The notes: a model not told the origin generated them from the letters alone. DNA of 64,000 bases from Parasteatoda lunata (GCA_949128135.1 OX421975.1:60305357-60369356); one strand, 5' to 3'. Counted from the stretch's first letter, positions 12,771 to 25,290 are shown. Numbers and translations are program-made.

Positions 12771-15700
12771 TAAAAATATTTCATACATGTAATCAAATTT
12801 ATGAAAATTGATTTCAAAATTACAATTTTTCCTGAATGCATTTCAAATAACTGGATGCAGTCATATTCATAAAGACAGCCATGCAGGAAGAAAAACGTCA
12901 GATACTTAATGACAATAATAAATGTGCTGCGTCTCTTTAAAAAAATGATTAATTCAGTCGTGCTCGTGCCCCTTAAAGTATAAAAGAATAATCTAGAAAT
13001 AAAGCACATAGACTACGTGAAACAGTGATCGCGAAACAATGAATATAAGAGCCATGAAAATCGTGAGTTACATAAAGTTCATAAACCTCTTTGACTTTGA
13101 CTTCCTAGTAACTTTTTTTTTCTTTTAACTACGAATTAAATAAACTTGGGATTAATTGAAACTAAGTAAAGCCTTATCATTTCAAAGTCACAAAAACAAT
13201 CCTAAATTTAAATTCATGACAAACTGGTTTAAGAAAGTGTTTATTTTGAAAAATAATGTACAATTTATTATAATACCTTGTCATATGGAAGACATGTTGG
13301 AATTAAGATTAAGTCCATTTTACTATTTTAGAAGCTTTAATGATAAGACACAGGTTTTAAGTTGAGAATGCTTTATGCATTTGCGTTATACATTTGTATG
13401 AAATTATTAAAAAAAAGCATTTTAAAAATTTAAATAATTTTTTAGATCATTTAATCAAAACTAATAGTTTTTATTTTGATTGTAGTTATCGTTTATTCAT
13501 TTTTCTGGAATGGAGGGGGATGTGAAAGCTAAATTTAACTGCGTTTTTAATTACACACTGCAAAATATTACAAACAGTGAGAACTTTTTTTTTTTTTTCA
13601 TTCATTGAATCAGATGAATTTGCTTTGCGTTTAAAACATCTATGCCCATAATTTGTACTCAAATTCCATAAATGTCTATATCCAAAATGTGCCCATATTT
13701 TAGTCTTGAATTCAAATTATAAATTTATTATTCTACCTGTCTGCCATTTTTGTCATACATTATAACGAAATATCTAATTATAACTGAAAACAAGCATTTA
13801 GATCGCAAGCATCCAAATGAAGAAATTGCCAAAATGTGCTTTTTAACAATACCATTATCACTATAATAACTATAAATAATAGAATAACTATAAATATAAG
13901 AATAACTATATAAGAATAACTATAAATATCTATCGTTAGTTTAGCAAACGAGTTACTGAATTCATGAGTTTTGCCCAAGCCCAAGAACCCATTTTTTCAG
14001 CCCCGTATAATTTAATGTATCAGTAAGGAGAATTTTAGCAGGTGCATTTCTACAATGTTAAGAAATTTTGAACAGCATTAAATTTGCCGTAACTTCAATG
14101 TGAACCCAGTTGAACTGTATCACCGAGTAAATTAATCTTTCCTGAACTTTATTACACGATAATAGGATCCAATCGAAATAAAACATTGCTTCAGTGCTTC
14201 GTTTAACAAGATCAAACAAGGCAACGATGAAAAGGTTCAACACTGAACCGATTCGGGAAAATTAATTCATCTTGAACTCTATTAATCTAAAATACATTTA
14301 AAACTAAACGAAAACACGTTGATAATACCTATGATTCAAAATTGAACATATTTTAATGAAAATAATAACTTTTAGTAAATAAAGAACATTATAAAAAGAT
14401 TAAATTCATTACAATGCATCATCACAAGGTAGATATTAATCAAAGACTAGGTTCTTTGAACAATACAATTTTATACAGAGTCCTATTATTGAGCAACAAT
14501 GGAATTACTTGACGAACGAAATTGAATTACCGTGCATATATTATTAGGCGAATACATACACATCAACTGAACTGAATAAATATTTTCCGAATTGTATTTG
14601 TTTTTGTTTAGGTATTGAGGATTTTAACAGTCACTTACATTCGTAAAGTTATAAATTTCTCTTGCGTCAAATTATTTTAATAATTCAAGTTAAAATTCTT
14701 TTTAAGTAATTCAATGCCATATCCTCACAGGTAGAAATTTAAAAAAAAAAAAAAGTCTGTATAAATAATTATGGAACACTTAGTGTTAACCCATCGAAAT
14801 TGATTAATACAATATAAGCGCAAAAAACATCAAAAATATGCCACCTCCCTAGATATATAAAACCATTAGTAAATTTACCTTCAAACAATTATATTACACT
14901 CACGGTAAAATCTAATCTTTCAGCATTGAATATGCTACTATAGAACAGTTCGCATTAATATTATTTTAAATCTTATTAAAAAAGAGAGCGACAAAGAAAT
15001 GCAAATTTTATTGATAAGAATAGTAGTAATTATGAAGGATTTAATTAGAAAAAAATGTGGAATTCCTTTGCATTTACGTTAGGAATGAAAAGTGCTCGCT
15101 GGGGAAAATTAAAAAGACAAATCAGCTTGATTCACTTATCAACATGTAATTTGCCTTTATATTAATGCTTTTTTTATTCGCCTGATATACATTTATATTC
15201 TTTATCCATTATAGAAAAAGTAAAAATGTTCATATCATTGAAAACTATGGAAAATATCAACACACTTTAGATACTGCCTAACTCATAAATACTCGATAAT
15301 TATCTTTACACATTTAAATATTTGAATTTTTTTGCTTCCACAAATTTCTTGCAGAACACGATAAACGAACAATGATTTTTATTATTTTTAGTTTTAAACT
15401 TTTTATTTCACAATTTTTTTGTAGCTGTGTAAACGAATAAAGATTTTTATTACTAAAAATATATTAAAATTTTTTTTTTCCTTTCGCAAATGCATTACAG
15501 CAGACGATAAACGAATAATGATTACCATTGTTATTGTTTTATGAATTGTATATAATGTTCTTACAATATTTGTTCTGCGACAGGGAACTTTTCTGAATTT
15601 CTTCAATGTTTAATAAGTCTATCGTTTAGTGGATAATGGTTGTTAATCATTTAACGGTTGAGACATCAATATTCCTTATTTAATGATAAATCTTTTATCA

Positions 15701-17857
15701 ATATATTGAATATTTCTATCAGAAAATGTAAAAGAATAATACAATACAACTCAGGGGACATTCCTATTCTACTGAATGTGGATGATCGGATTATTTAAAA
15801 TTCGCCAGACAAACTCTCAATTTCTAAATGAATACTTTATATGAATTCTTATTTTTATGAAAAAGTGACAAAAATAATAGTGTCGATGCATCGCAACGAT
15901 GGCAAACATTTTTCATATTAGAACGAAAAGTATGTTTTCAAAACATTTAAATTATATACAAAATCGTTTATTTATAACAGAAAAGGAAGGAAGGAATATC
16001 TCTCCATTCTTCTTTTACGATGAACTACCGATTAAACTTTTCAGTTTGTTTCCGAACGGTAGGGTCAGAACAGTTTGGAGCTGGCTCCAAGAGCTCAGTG
16101 TCGGGGAACTGACCCATTGAATGATTTCTTGAGAGAAAATTTTCGATAAAATTTAATCACAATAAGTATTTTTCGCCTATTGCAGTTTTAGTACTTTTTA
16201 GAGCGACTGAATCAAATAGCTACATTTTTATTATTCTCAAAACAGATGGTTATGATAGTAATCGTAGCTTATGTTCTCAAACTTGCTACTTATGGATATT
16301 TATCATTATTTATGTGAAATATCTATAGAAAGTGCAGCTTGAGATGAGTTAAAGTGATTAATATTGATTCAAATTTTACAATTATTTAGCGACAGTGTTC
16401 TATTCTAATTTAGCAGATTCAATATGAATCCTTTCAACTATAAAAAAATCGTTAAAGATAACGATGATAGGCGTTGTTTGGTAGAACCATTTGAAAATAA
16501 TGTAAATAGGCTGTCGTAGCCTTGTTAATGCTTTAAGGTTACCTTTGTCACAAAAAATAGTAATTAATAGCGTCGTAACTCTTTGTTTATTATGTGAAGT
16601 TACAACTCTAACAATACCACATATTTAAATGACTTTTCTATAGACGTATCACCCCGTATCATAATTATTTTTCAAAAATTAGTAACATCGAAATATTTTA
16701 AAATAAAAAGGGAATGCCATCCAAATTTTAAAAGTAAATAAACAAAATCCTACATGCAGATTTTTAGACTTTAAAAATCTGATCAAAAGGAGAAAATATA
16801 AAATGCTACACTAAAAACTAATAATGATAGCTAAGAAAATAATTTTCTAACAAAAAATCTCACTTTATTTAAGAATAGTTATTTTTTCATATTTTCATTA
16901 TTTTTGGTTTGCTCTTTTATATAATTATGTATTGCAAATCAATAAAAAATTTAGTTTAATTGAGCATCTCGCAGATTTAACCCTTTTTCACTTATTAAAA
17001 TTTAATTAAAAATTTTTATTTCAAAGTATTAATACTTTGAGAAATTGTATTGTTAAAGGCAATTATTTCACTAACAAATGACAAAAGTAATATCTTCAAT
17101 CATAACACACAATCAAATTTCGAAAAACATACATTCCTTTATTTTTTTTAAATATCTTTTTAATTTTGTTCTTGCTTTTTCTCACTTTTTCTTTTTTGAA
17201 AACAACTCATGCCAGGTTAAGACTGAAACATTTCACCCCTATAATAATAACAGAAGAGCTAATATTATTTCTGAAATCAGTCTTTATAGAATCGATTAAA
17301 AATTCCAAATATTTTATTTTATTTATTAGTTTTTCGTTATAGTGTAACTAATATTTGAACCCTATATAATTACAGTGAATTTCTCATTAATAAAGTTTAT
17401 ATATTGGATTGTTTACTTTGTATTTTTGCCACATAAATATGTTATTAAGTTTTATTTTTAAAAAGATCAACAAATTTTTACTCATTCATTTTAAGTACTA
17501 TAAAAAAGAAAATTGTTAAACTATGTCACACAATTTTGTGTAGTATATAGGCTACTTAAGTAGTTCCTTCATTCCTAAAATTAAACTTGAATCACAGAAT
17601 TGTAAAATATCACAGAAATTTTTTTTTCCCCAAATCACTCTCAAACACTCAAACGTTTTATAAAATTGGAGCATGAAAAACTCTAGTTGGAAAAAAAATA
17701 CTTTCAGAAAATATTTTAAATATTAAAAAAATTAAAAAAAACAATAATGTGAATATTTACGCAATAGTTAAGTTTTACATAATGAGGCTGGAAACGAAGA
17801 AATAAATTTTACAGATCGGATGATCGAAAAAATTTTCACAATGTGGCGATATTAGTA
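12771..17857. other. Intergenic A+T-rich stretch with small repeats
   Basis: No supported gene. 13,860-13,935 is a short array of AACTATAAATAT/AAGAAT units. 15,350-15,545 holds about three imperfect ~73-bp units marked by GATAAACGAA(C/T)AATGATT. Everything else looks like unique A+T-rich sequence with chance short frames. Confidence 0.4.
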
Positions 17858-18482
17858 CAATTGACGTCTACGCAAACACTTATTTACAATGCAAATCTTT
17901 CAAGTTCTCGATGATTTAATGATTAAAAAAAATATCTTCCATAACAACAGACATTGTAAAATGGCATCTAGGTAAACAGTTAGTTACAATGTAGTACAAC
18001 TTATGCCCTTAATGAACAAAATTGTTGAGAAAACCTCCAAAATAACATCTGCGTAAACATTCAATTACATTGCACGTCATTTAAATACTTCGTGGACAAT
18101 TGATTAAAAAATTGTCTAATATTAAACGATATTGGTAAAAGTGACGTCGACGTAAACAGTTACGTTTTTTTTAAATGCTCGTCATAAACTAATGATTGAA
18201 AAAAAGTTTCCTAAGTGAAGCAAAAATGACGTCAAACATTTAGTTACATTTTTTTTTAAAAAAGCTCTTCATAAACTAATGATTGATAAAAGCTCCCCGA
18301 ATTGAAGCAAAAATGATGTCCAACATTTAGTTAATTCTTTTAAAAAGCTCTTCATAAACTAATGACTGATAAAAACTCCCGAAGTGAAGCAAAAATGATG
18401 TCAAACATTTAGTTAATTCTTTTAAAAAGCTCTTCATAAACTAATGATTGATAAAAGCTCCCGAAGTGAAGCTAAAATGACG
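17858..18482 (+). repeat. ~85-bp tandem array (7 diverged units)
   Basis: The marker AAAC(A/C)NTTAGTTAC/AATT recurs near 17,874, 17,973, 18,054, 18,155, 18,233, 18,322 and 18,402. Each is followed by CTC(G/T)..AAACTAATGA(T/C)TGA and preceded by GA(C/T)GTC. The first four units are diverged and the last three are nearly identical, so the array has grown recently at its right end. Confidence 0.75.
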
Positions 18483-18679
18483 TATTCTCGAGTAAAATTA
18501 TGTCATTTTACGAAAGTTACAATTAAAAAGTCTTTTTGCTATTATTGTTAACCTAATAAAATAAGCGACACATTTAAAGAGCTGCAGTGTGAACATGAGT
18601 TATTTCACACAAATATTCAACAAGTAACACACACAAAACAAACAAAAACTTACGTAACGGAAATATCCCTTCACCTTGA

Positions 18680-19260
18680 ACTTTTAAGATGCTATTCCAT
18701 TATCCAATAAAAGCAGTTGTACAGCCACTATCCACAGGGTCCGAACAGAATTCACAACACTTAAAACACCAAACGAGGAACACAAGCAAATTTTCAAAAT
18801 TTTGCACTGCAACGTCAAAGGTATGGAATTATCCAGGTGTCACAAATTTACATATATCCGTCAGCAGGTAATAAGATTGGAATAGTTGGTGGAAAAATGA
18901 ATTCGAGAATGTAAAAAGGACTGGTTATTGGGGGGAAATAAAGCAGGTCTTCCGTTTTATGAGCGAGACGACCTGGCAATAGTCACTGGAAAGACAGGTG
19001 TGCCTATATGGCTAGTCAAGATGTGGATTTGGAAGACGAAAAAGCAACTGAGCTAAAACGTCATCTAACTCCGCCTTCTCTAAAAACAGGGACTCTCCTC
19101 CAGTTGAGAAGGATGGATAGTTGTTTATCCTGCATAGTTTCTGGCAATGAATGAAGTTTTTCTTCATAGCTCATCGCCGCACACACAGATCACCGGCATG
19201 TAGTTGTAACAGCCATTTCGCGTTACAAGTTTGGTAGAATACATACAGCTCCGCGTCAAT
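18680..19260. other. G+C-richer island with coding-like short frames
   Basis: This island stands out from the A+T-rich surroundings. A plus-strand frame at 19,008-19,154 (48 codons, starting MASQDVDLEDEK, ending SGNE) and a minus-strand frame at 19,061-19,174 (37 codons, starting MSYEEKLHSLPE) both show coding-like base composition with G/C highest at codon position 1. They overlap, so at most one is likely real. A third minus-strand frame, ending RLPNPHLD, is also open. The island could be a first exon or promoter region, or part of a mobile element. I do not recognise any product. Confidence 0.3.
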
Positions 19261-19890
19261 TCGTCGTGGAGCATTTTGCAGTAAACATAACTCGCAGCGA
19301 ACAAAATTCCTGTATATCGAACCGGAGATGTTTGGAAATTACATAAAATTAATACATCACTAGGGCAACGGTTCCCAAATGGTGTTCTTTTTTATCATTT
19401 TGAAGTAAACATAGCTCAAAAGGAACGAAATTCATATATATATATCGAATCAGAGATGTTTGAAAATTACATAAAATTAATACATCACTAGGGCAACGGT
19501 TCCCAAATGGTGTTCTTTTTTATCATTTTGAAGTAAACATGGCTCATAAGGAACGAAATTCATATATATATATATATATATATCGAATCAGAGATGTTTG
19601 GAAATTACATAAAATTAATACATCACTAGGGCAACGGTTCCCAAATGGTGTTCTTTTTTATCATTTTGAGGTAAACATAGCTCATAAGGAACGAAATTCA
19701 TATATATATATCGAATCAGAGATGTTTGGAAATTACTTAAAATTAATGCATCACTAGGGCAACGGTTCCTAAATGATGTTCTTTTTTATCATTCAGAAGT
19801 AAACATAACTCATAGCGAACAAAATTCATATATATATCGAGATGTTTGGAAATTACATAAAATTAATGCATCATTAGAACAACGATTCCT
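19240..19890 (+). repeat. ~130-bp tandem array containing (AT)n and a hAT-like word
   Basis: Five units, each with (AT)n, then ATCGAAtCaGAGATGTTTG, then CACTAGGGCAACGGTTCCC and AAATGGTGTTC, then TATCATTTTGA. The marker GGGCAACGGTTCC falls near 19,361, 19,491, 19,627, 19,756 and, mutated, 19,880, giving periods of about 120-136 bp that vary with the (AT)n length. The segment ACGGTTCCCAAATGGTGTTC resembles a hAT-type terminal repeat, so the array may descend from a tandemly amplified transposon end. Confidence 0.75.
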
Positions 19891-21950
19891 AAATGGTGCT
19901 CCGCAGAGGGCTCCGTAGAAAGATCATAGAGATTCCAAAAGCAAGGACATTTTTTTAACCAGTAATAACCATATTTATAGTTAATCAATAATCCATAATT
20001 TATTCCACACTTCGATTGTTAAAACGAAATTATTTATGTCAAATGCAAAGAAAAAAATAGCAAAATTTATAAACAAAAAATATTTTTTTCATTAACTAAT
20101 TATTCATTAAATTATGAAACTATTATGCATTTATAAAAACTTCCATTACCATTGCTCATTGAGCTTTTTAATTCAAAATATTATGACCAAATTCAAAAAT
20201 TAAGAATCATTTTTCTCTGTTAACTATCATCGACATTTATAACAGAGAAAATCATGATGCAACTTAATTTTATTTCCTTTCAGTACATGCATAAATCAGG
20301 AATATTTTAATTTAGAGTTTAAAATATTTTATTCTTCGCATTAAATATTTACAAAATACTTTCATTAGTTAGTACATTTCATAGGTAATGAACTTTTTTT
20401 ATATTAAGGAAGGCTAAGTTGACATTTAGAGTTCGATAGTTAAAAATAATTGTGAACCGCGGCACTAAGAGACCCCAAACCAAAGAATATAAAGGGGCTG
20501 CGCTCACTGATCCCTGGTACTGGATTCGCATTTTTTATTTATTTATTATTTTTTTTCTTTAGATTGTTCCACTATTCGTGCTTGCTCCGCTCGCTCATTG
20601 GATACTTAAATGTCCAGTTTCTATGCTGATGCTCTTTTTATCATGGAATTCGAAAAATATGCAACATATAAATCCTGTGAAACTCTTGATTTATTATTCA
20701 CTTTATATACATTACGATTTCATTTACATGTATTTCGATACTAGTATTTGGAAATTGCATTAAGAATAAATAATTCGAAGAAAAAAAACAATTATAAATT
20801 TCAGTTTTTGAAGACACTGCAGTTTTTAGTTCTTTATTCTAACATAAACTGGTAAAATATATAAATACCGAAGAAAAAGGTAAGGAAATTACTTTTTTTA
20901 AAAAAGTAGGTACTATACTAACGTTTTTTTTTTCCCTAGAAAAAATATATTTAATCAATCAGCAATGTAAGTTTTTTTTTTTTTTTTTTTTTTTTTTGGT
21001 CGGTACATTAACATAAAACTTTCAATTCCACTCAACTTAAAATTTAGATTAAAAAAAAAAAAAAAAAAGATTTTCATTGCCAGTATGAAAAAAAACCTCA
21101 TCAATTTTGCAACAATATACGAATTAATGTTTTACATGGAATATATTGTTAAAAAAAATTAAATATTGTTAATCGGTAGTTTGAGCATTTCTAACCCGAC
21201 ACGATTACTTATATTAAAACGAGAAAAGGCCTACAACTGAAAATTCACGTTTCAAAAATGTTATTCAATAATCGAAGAGGTAGATTTTGCGTAGCAAAAT
21301 TCTATCCACTACACAGTAACATATAAGTTACTTTAAAAAAGAATCAATGCCAAAAACATAAATAACGTGGTTACCCCACGTGATTTATGTTTTTTGTTTT
21401 GTAGAAAAGAAATATTGAACGAATTTGCGATGACCCTAAATTTATAGCAAGATGGCATCGGAATAAAATCTATTCGAGGAATTCGATTATTTCATGAAGC
21501 AGTTAGATCACATCGATTGCGGAGAAGGAATGGAGGTCAAATAAGAAACAAACAAAACGACAGGAGAGAGACAACAAGCAGAAATAAAGCTGGAAAAATC
21601 GTGACAAAAGGATGATTTATGGCCAACTGTTATCTTCATTATCCCAGCATGCAGAGAGCACAGAGAAAAAAAAAACCTATTGCAAATCAAAGATCCATAA
21701 ACCAAAGTGAGCGTAATTTCAAGAAAGTATTATTCCCCCCCCCCCCTTCCTTTTTACATAAGCGCGGTAACATAGCAGCAAAGACAATAATACAGTGCAC
21801 GGAAGGAAAAAAAGATCACCTTTTGATCTAACCAGTGTATCTTAACGTTTTAGGATTCTATCTTAAGAGGACGCCATACCTCAGCAGAAACTTTTCGACG
21901 CAAATTCTCTTAACATCCATGATTAATTTAAAATTCTAAGTATAGAAAAA
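19891..21950. other. Intergenic A+T-rich stretch
   Basis: No supported gene. Long poly(T) near 20,971-20,998, poly(A) near 21,052-21,069 and a C-run near 21,735-21,746. 20,450-20,530 is a small G+C-richer patch of unknown nature. Confidence 0.4.
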
Positions 21951-22685
21951 GTGAGCTCAGACAAACTTAGAGACAAGCCATGAAGTTTCGAATAACGGAA
22001 AGTGAGCTCAGACAAACTTAGAGACAAGCCATGAAGTTTCGAATAACGGAAAGTGAGCTCAGACAAACTTAGAGACAAGCCATGAAGTTTCGAATAACGG
22101 AAAGTGAGCTCAGACAAACTTAGAGACAAGCCATGAAGTTTCGAATAACGGAAAGTGAGCTCAGACAAACTTAAAAGACAAGCCATGAAATTTCGCATAA
22201 CGGAAAGTGAGCTCAGACAAACTTAAAAGACAAGCCATGAAATTTCGCATAACGGAAAGTGAGCTCAGACAAACTTAGAGACAAGCCATGAAGTTTCGAA
22301 TAACGGAATGTGAGCTCAGACAAACTTAGAGACAAGCCATGAAGTTTCGCATAACGGAAAGTGAGCTCAGACAAACTTAGAGACAAGCCATGAAGTTTCG
22401 AATAACGGAAAGTGAGCTCAGACAAACTTAGAGACAAGCCATGAAATTTCGCATAACGGAAAGTGAGCTCAGACAAACTTAGAGACAAGCCATGAAGTTT
22501 CGAATAACGGAAAGTGAGCTCAGACAAACTTAGAGACAAGCCATGAAGTTTCGAATAACGGAAAGTGAGCTCAGACAAACTTAGAGACAAGCCATGAAGT
22601 TTCGAATAACGGAAAGTGAGCTCAGACAAACTTAGAGACAAGCCATGAAGTTTCGAATAACGGAAAGTGAGCTCAGACAAACTTA
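21951..22685. repeat. 51-bp satellite array, about 14 units
   Basis: The unit runs GTGAGCTCAGACAAACTTAG through AGACAAGCCATGAAGTTTCG to AATAACGGAAA, 51 bp. Units are nearly identical; variants are AGTTTCG/AATTTCG, GAATAAC/GCATAAC and a 52-bp form with CTTAAAAGAC (two consecutive units near 22,169-22,231). Because 51 is a multiple of three, the minus strand shows long repetitive open frames with the period LTFRYSKLHGLSLSLSE. These break exactly where 52-bp units occur, so they are by-products and not genes. High identity implies recent expansion. Confidence 0.95.
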
Positions 22686-22734
22686 ATTTCAATGATGAAA
22701 TACTGTCTCTCTTATATCTAAATAACTATTTATA

Positions 22735-23300
22735 ATTATTATATCTCAATAACTAAATAACTGTCAACCTATTTCGCTCAAACTTCGTATTTTTCCATTT
22801 AAAATTGTATTCTTTATAACAGTGTAAAAAAAGGGGAATCTTATATTTTAAAATTTTTCTCATAATTTTAAATAAAATAATAAAAAAAATCATACATATT
22901 TAGTAAAATTTATATTTTGCATGGAAATTTCTTTGAATAAACGAATTTTATAACTATGTGCAAAATTTATAAATTTCTCGAGATATGGTGAAATACGCAA
23001 AAGTAAAATTAACATTAAGGGGTCCAAGCTTTGGACAGCTCTCCTGACAAAACTATTGTGACGATATTTCCAAAGTTGTTACCCCCTACATTTTGGGAGT
23101 CAGAAATCGGAGGCCGTAAAAAAAAAAGGAATTTTTATACGACGTTTTTGCACAAGCACAAGGTTTTGTATCTGATTTCATAACTTAAAATATCGTCTGC
23201 ACTAATTAATTAGCATATTTGAAGTCCTCCACCGAACCCAAAATTTTGTTCATAGAAAGTGAAGATCCAATCATTCAATCAAGAGTTATTCAGGGAAGTC
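22735..23300. mobile_element. Inverted-repeat element, rearranged partial copy C
   Basis: 23,000-23,280 aligns to the right half of copy B near 48,390-48,690: AAAATTAACATTAAG(A/G)GGT, CTCTCCTGAC.AAACTATTG and AAAATATCGTCTGCAC.AATTAATTAG, ending in GAAGATCCAA. 22,900-22,975 matches, in reverse complement, the left-interior block of copy B near 48,050-48,110. The left terminal repeat is not seen, so this copy is truncated and internally inverted. Confidence 0.55.
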
Positions 23301-23500
23301 CGCTTATTATTTTGCGCACTATACATTGAAAAGAGAGGTATCTTGTGAGAAATATTTTCTTCTTTCCCCCTTTTTTAAAAAGCCTTTTGTTACGCCACTG
23401 TGTAAAGAACAGCGTTCCAATAAATGCACTTTTGTAAGCATTTTTTTACAGTTTAAGCCCACAGAGTGTCTATTCGAACTCCATAATCTTATATTTCAAG

Positions 23501-23795
23501 GGCGGGATAGACTGGTTGGTAGGACGCTGGGCCCATGTCCAAGAGTTCGTGGGTTCGATCCCCACCGGCCGAAGACTCCCTGTGTAGTAAATGGTGACTG
23601 ATGCACGTTAAATCTGCCAAGTTGCTAAGTCCTCTATGTTCCCATAACAAATCAATACCTCTGGGGGATCCAGGAGTTCCCTTGTCTTCTGGATTGGTTC
23701 AAAATTACAAAGGCTACGGAGTTGAACATTAGTAGTCGTAAACCCAAAAAATTGGGTCAGCTGTTCAACGAAATGTAAAATGAAATAAAATCTTG
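23501..23795 (+). mobile_element. tRNA-derived SINE (family S1-like)
   Basis: Starts with a tRNA-like head with an A-box-like TGGTTGGTAGGAC near 23,513 and a B box GGTTCGATCCC at 23,552-23,562, the internal RNA polymerase III promoter. A unique body follows, then a 3' part (CAGGAGTTCCCTTGTCTTCT, AAGGCTACGGAGTTGAACATT, ATTGGGTC.GCTGTTCAACG) shared with the SINEs near 24.6, 25.0, 41.3, 41.9 and 42.1 kb. It ends in an A-rich AAATGAAATAAAA tail. The head differs from that of the 42-kb copies while the tail is shared, which suggests related families using the same reverse-transcriptase recognition tail. Confidence 0.85.
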
Positions 23796-24179
23796 TAATT
23801 CCCTTTGCTTCTTATATCTCATAACGTTTTCAAGACAGAAATGCTAACACTTTCGATTTTCCAGTAGTTGACACTGAAAGCTGTCTGGTCTTGTAGTGCA
23901 TAGTGACTTTACTAAACCTAGACACCACTTTTACAACTTAGGCTGCAGCCGTTCGTAACTCAGTAGTATCTTGTATAATTTGTGCAAATTAATTATGAAT
24001 AATACGATTTTTTGAAATTTTATATTTTTCAATCTTAACTTGATCGCTAATAAATCTTTTTTTTTTTTTTTTTTCAATTCTTTCTTCATTCTTTGATGGT
24101 TTTATATTTTTTGACAGGAACCTTTTTCTTTCAATGATCACACATCATTGAGCTTACTTATAAACAGGCAATAATATAA
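23796..24179. other. A+T-rich spacer
   Basis: No gene or repeat recognised apart from a poly(T) run near 24,057-24,075. Confidence 0.4.
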
Positions 24180-24440
24180 ATGCACAATAAAATCAATTCG
24201 TTTCACTACTCAGAATTAATGCACGGACTAATGGAAGTCGAGAAGGAAACAATCAGTGAAATCGACGAAAATTCATCTAAAAGCATCATTTGTGGCTCTC
24301 ATCAGGTCGGGAGGAAACGAGATGAAGAGCCGGTGGTGTACCAATTAGAATCCATTCTCGGGTACTATATCATTAGAAATGGAATTATTGTAGATGTCCG
24401 AGTAAAGGCTCCGCGCCAATGTATGCCGATGACAAGCTAA
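24180..24440 (+). CDS. Coding-like 86-codon frame, unknown product
   Basis: An open frame from ATG to TAA. It begins MHNKINSFHYSELMHG, has an acidic-basic middle (EVEKETISEIDENS, RKRDEEPVV), then LGYYIIRNGIIVDVRV, and ends MPMTS. G+C by codon position (about 47%, 31% and 47%) lies well above the local background and is highest or joint-highest at position 1, as in real coding DNA; the reverse strand is closed. A good splice acceptor (TTTCACTACTCAG before AATTAATGC, near 24,211) and a possible donor (CGA before GTAAAG, near 24,402) mean it could instead be an internal exon. An in-frame stop lies directly upstream of the ATG. It sits between two SINE regions and could be mobile-element-derived. 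I do not recognise the family. Confidence 0.4.
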   Translation: MHNKINSFHYSELMHGLMEVEKETISEIDENSSKSIICGSHQVGRKRDEEPVVYQLESILGYYIIRNGIIVDVRVKAPRQCMPMTS

Positions 24441-24599
24441 AATGATTTAAATCACATTTATTTTTTCAGGGTAAAAAATAATCTTAAATCGATTCCGAGA
24501 CATGTAACTAAATGCAGGTAAAACATGTTTTGGCTCTTTTTTTTTATCAAGTAAATTATTGACTTTGAAACTGAAAAAGAAGAAAATGCTTTTTCATTT

Positions 24600-24977
24600 T
24601 ATAGCCAGCGTTGAACATCCGACCCAATTCTGAGTTCAATCAATGCTTATTAATCAATCAGACGACAATCGATGCTTTATTCCGCAGCCACGTAGTTTTA
24701 AACCGAAACCAGAAGACAAAGAAACTATTGGATCAAGCATGGAAAGAAACTTTGAAGGGACTAACCCGCATTTGCGTTGCATCGAGAGGAAAACCACGAA
24801 AACCTCTCACGGTTTACCCGACAGAAATGGGATTCTAACCCATCAGCCATCTACAACTGAGGATATTACACGACAGCACTGTGGTCAGTGCCACCCGGGA
24901 GAAAAATACGTATCAACTAACCTAGGTCACCTCATTGAGAGGCGAACTCTCTAGCCGCTTAACCACAGCGGCTCAGA
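24600..24977 (-). mobile_element. tRNA-derived SINE (family S1), full-length-like
   Basis: On the minus strand it opens with a tRNA-like head (GCCGCTGTGGTTAAGCGGC, with the A box TGGTTAAGCGG), continues TTCGCCTCTCAATGAGGTGA, and has a body with CACTGACCACAGTGCTG and TTTTCGTGGTTTTCCTCTC. The 3' part ends AACTCAGAATTGGGTCGG, ATGTTCAACGCTGG. Compared with the head at 42,469, about 18 bases that would carry the canonical B box (CGAATCCCAG...) are missing after GACCTAGGTT. Overlapping plus-strand frames here are antisense to the SINE and not genes. Confidence 0.85.
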
Positions 24978-24991
24978 TTACACATTCTATT

Positions 24992-25290
24992 TTATAACTG
25001 GGGTTGAACAACCAACCCAATTTTGAGTTTACAACTATCAATGTCCAACACCGTTTGTAATTTTTAACCCAACCCAGAAGAGAAGATAATTCCTCGATAA
25101 AGCATAGAGAGCAACTAGCCTTCATGAAAGACATTAATGGATTTAGTCCGCATTAGTGTTTTATGAAGAGGAAAACCACGAAAACCTCCCCCGTATAGCC
25201 CGACAAAAAGTGGACTTAAACTCATGATCCGTCACCTGGTTCACCTCATTGAAAGGCGAACACTCTATCCCTTGAGCCACCGTGGATAAA
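24992..25290 (-). mobile_element. tRNA-derived SINE (family S1), internally deleted
   Basis: A second minus-strand copy directly beside the previous one. Its head reads CCACGGTGGCTCAAGGGATA then GAGTGTTCGCCTTTCAATGA. It has lost the segment between the head and GACGGATCATGAG, and keeps the GGTTTTCGTGGTTTTCCTCT block and the TTGGGTTGGTTGTTCAACCC end. It is more diverged than its neighbour. Confidence 0.8.

Noticed and set aside
21923..22692. Two long repetitive minus-strand frames (91 and 159 codons)
   Set aside because: They are the 51-bp satellite read in one frame; the period is a multiple of three and the frames break at 52-bp units.
23501..23575. Possible tRNA gene
   Set aside because: A and B boxes are present but the acceptor stem is poor and the sequence continues into a SINE body and tail.
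24611..24954. Plus-strand frames of 75 and 103 codons
   Set aside because: Both are antisense to a minus-strand SINE, whose head and tail match other copies.
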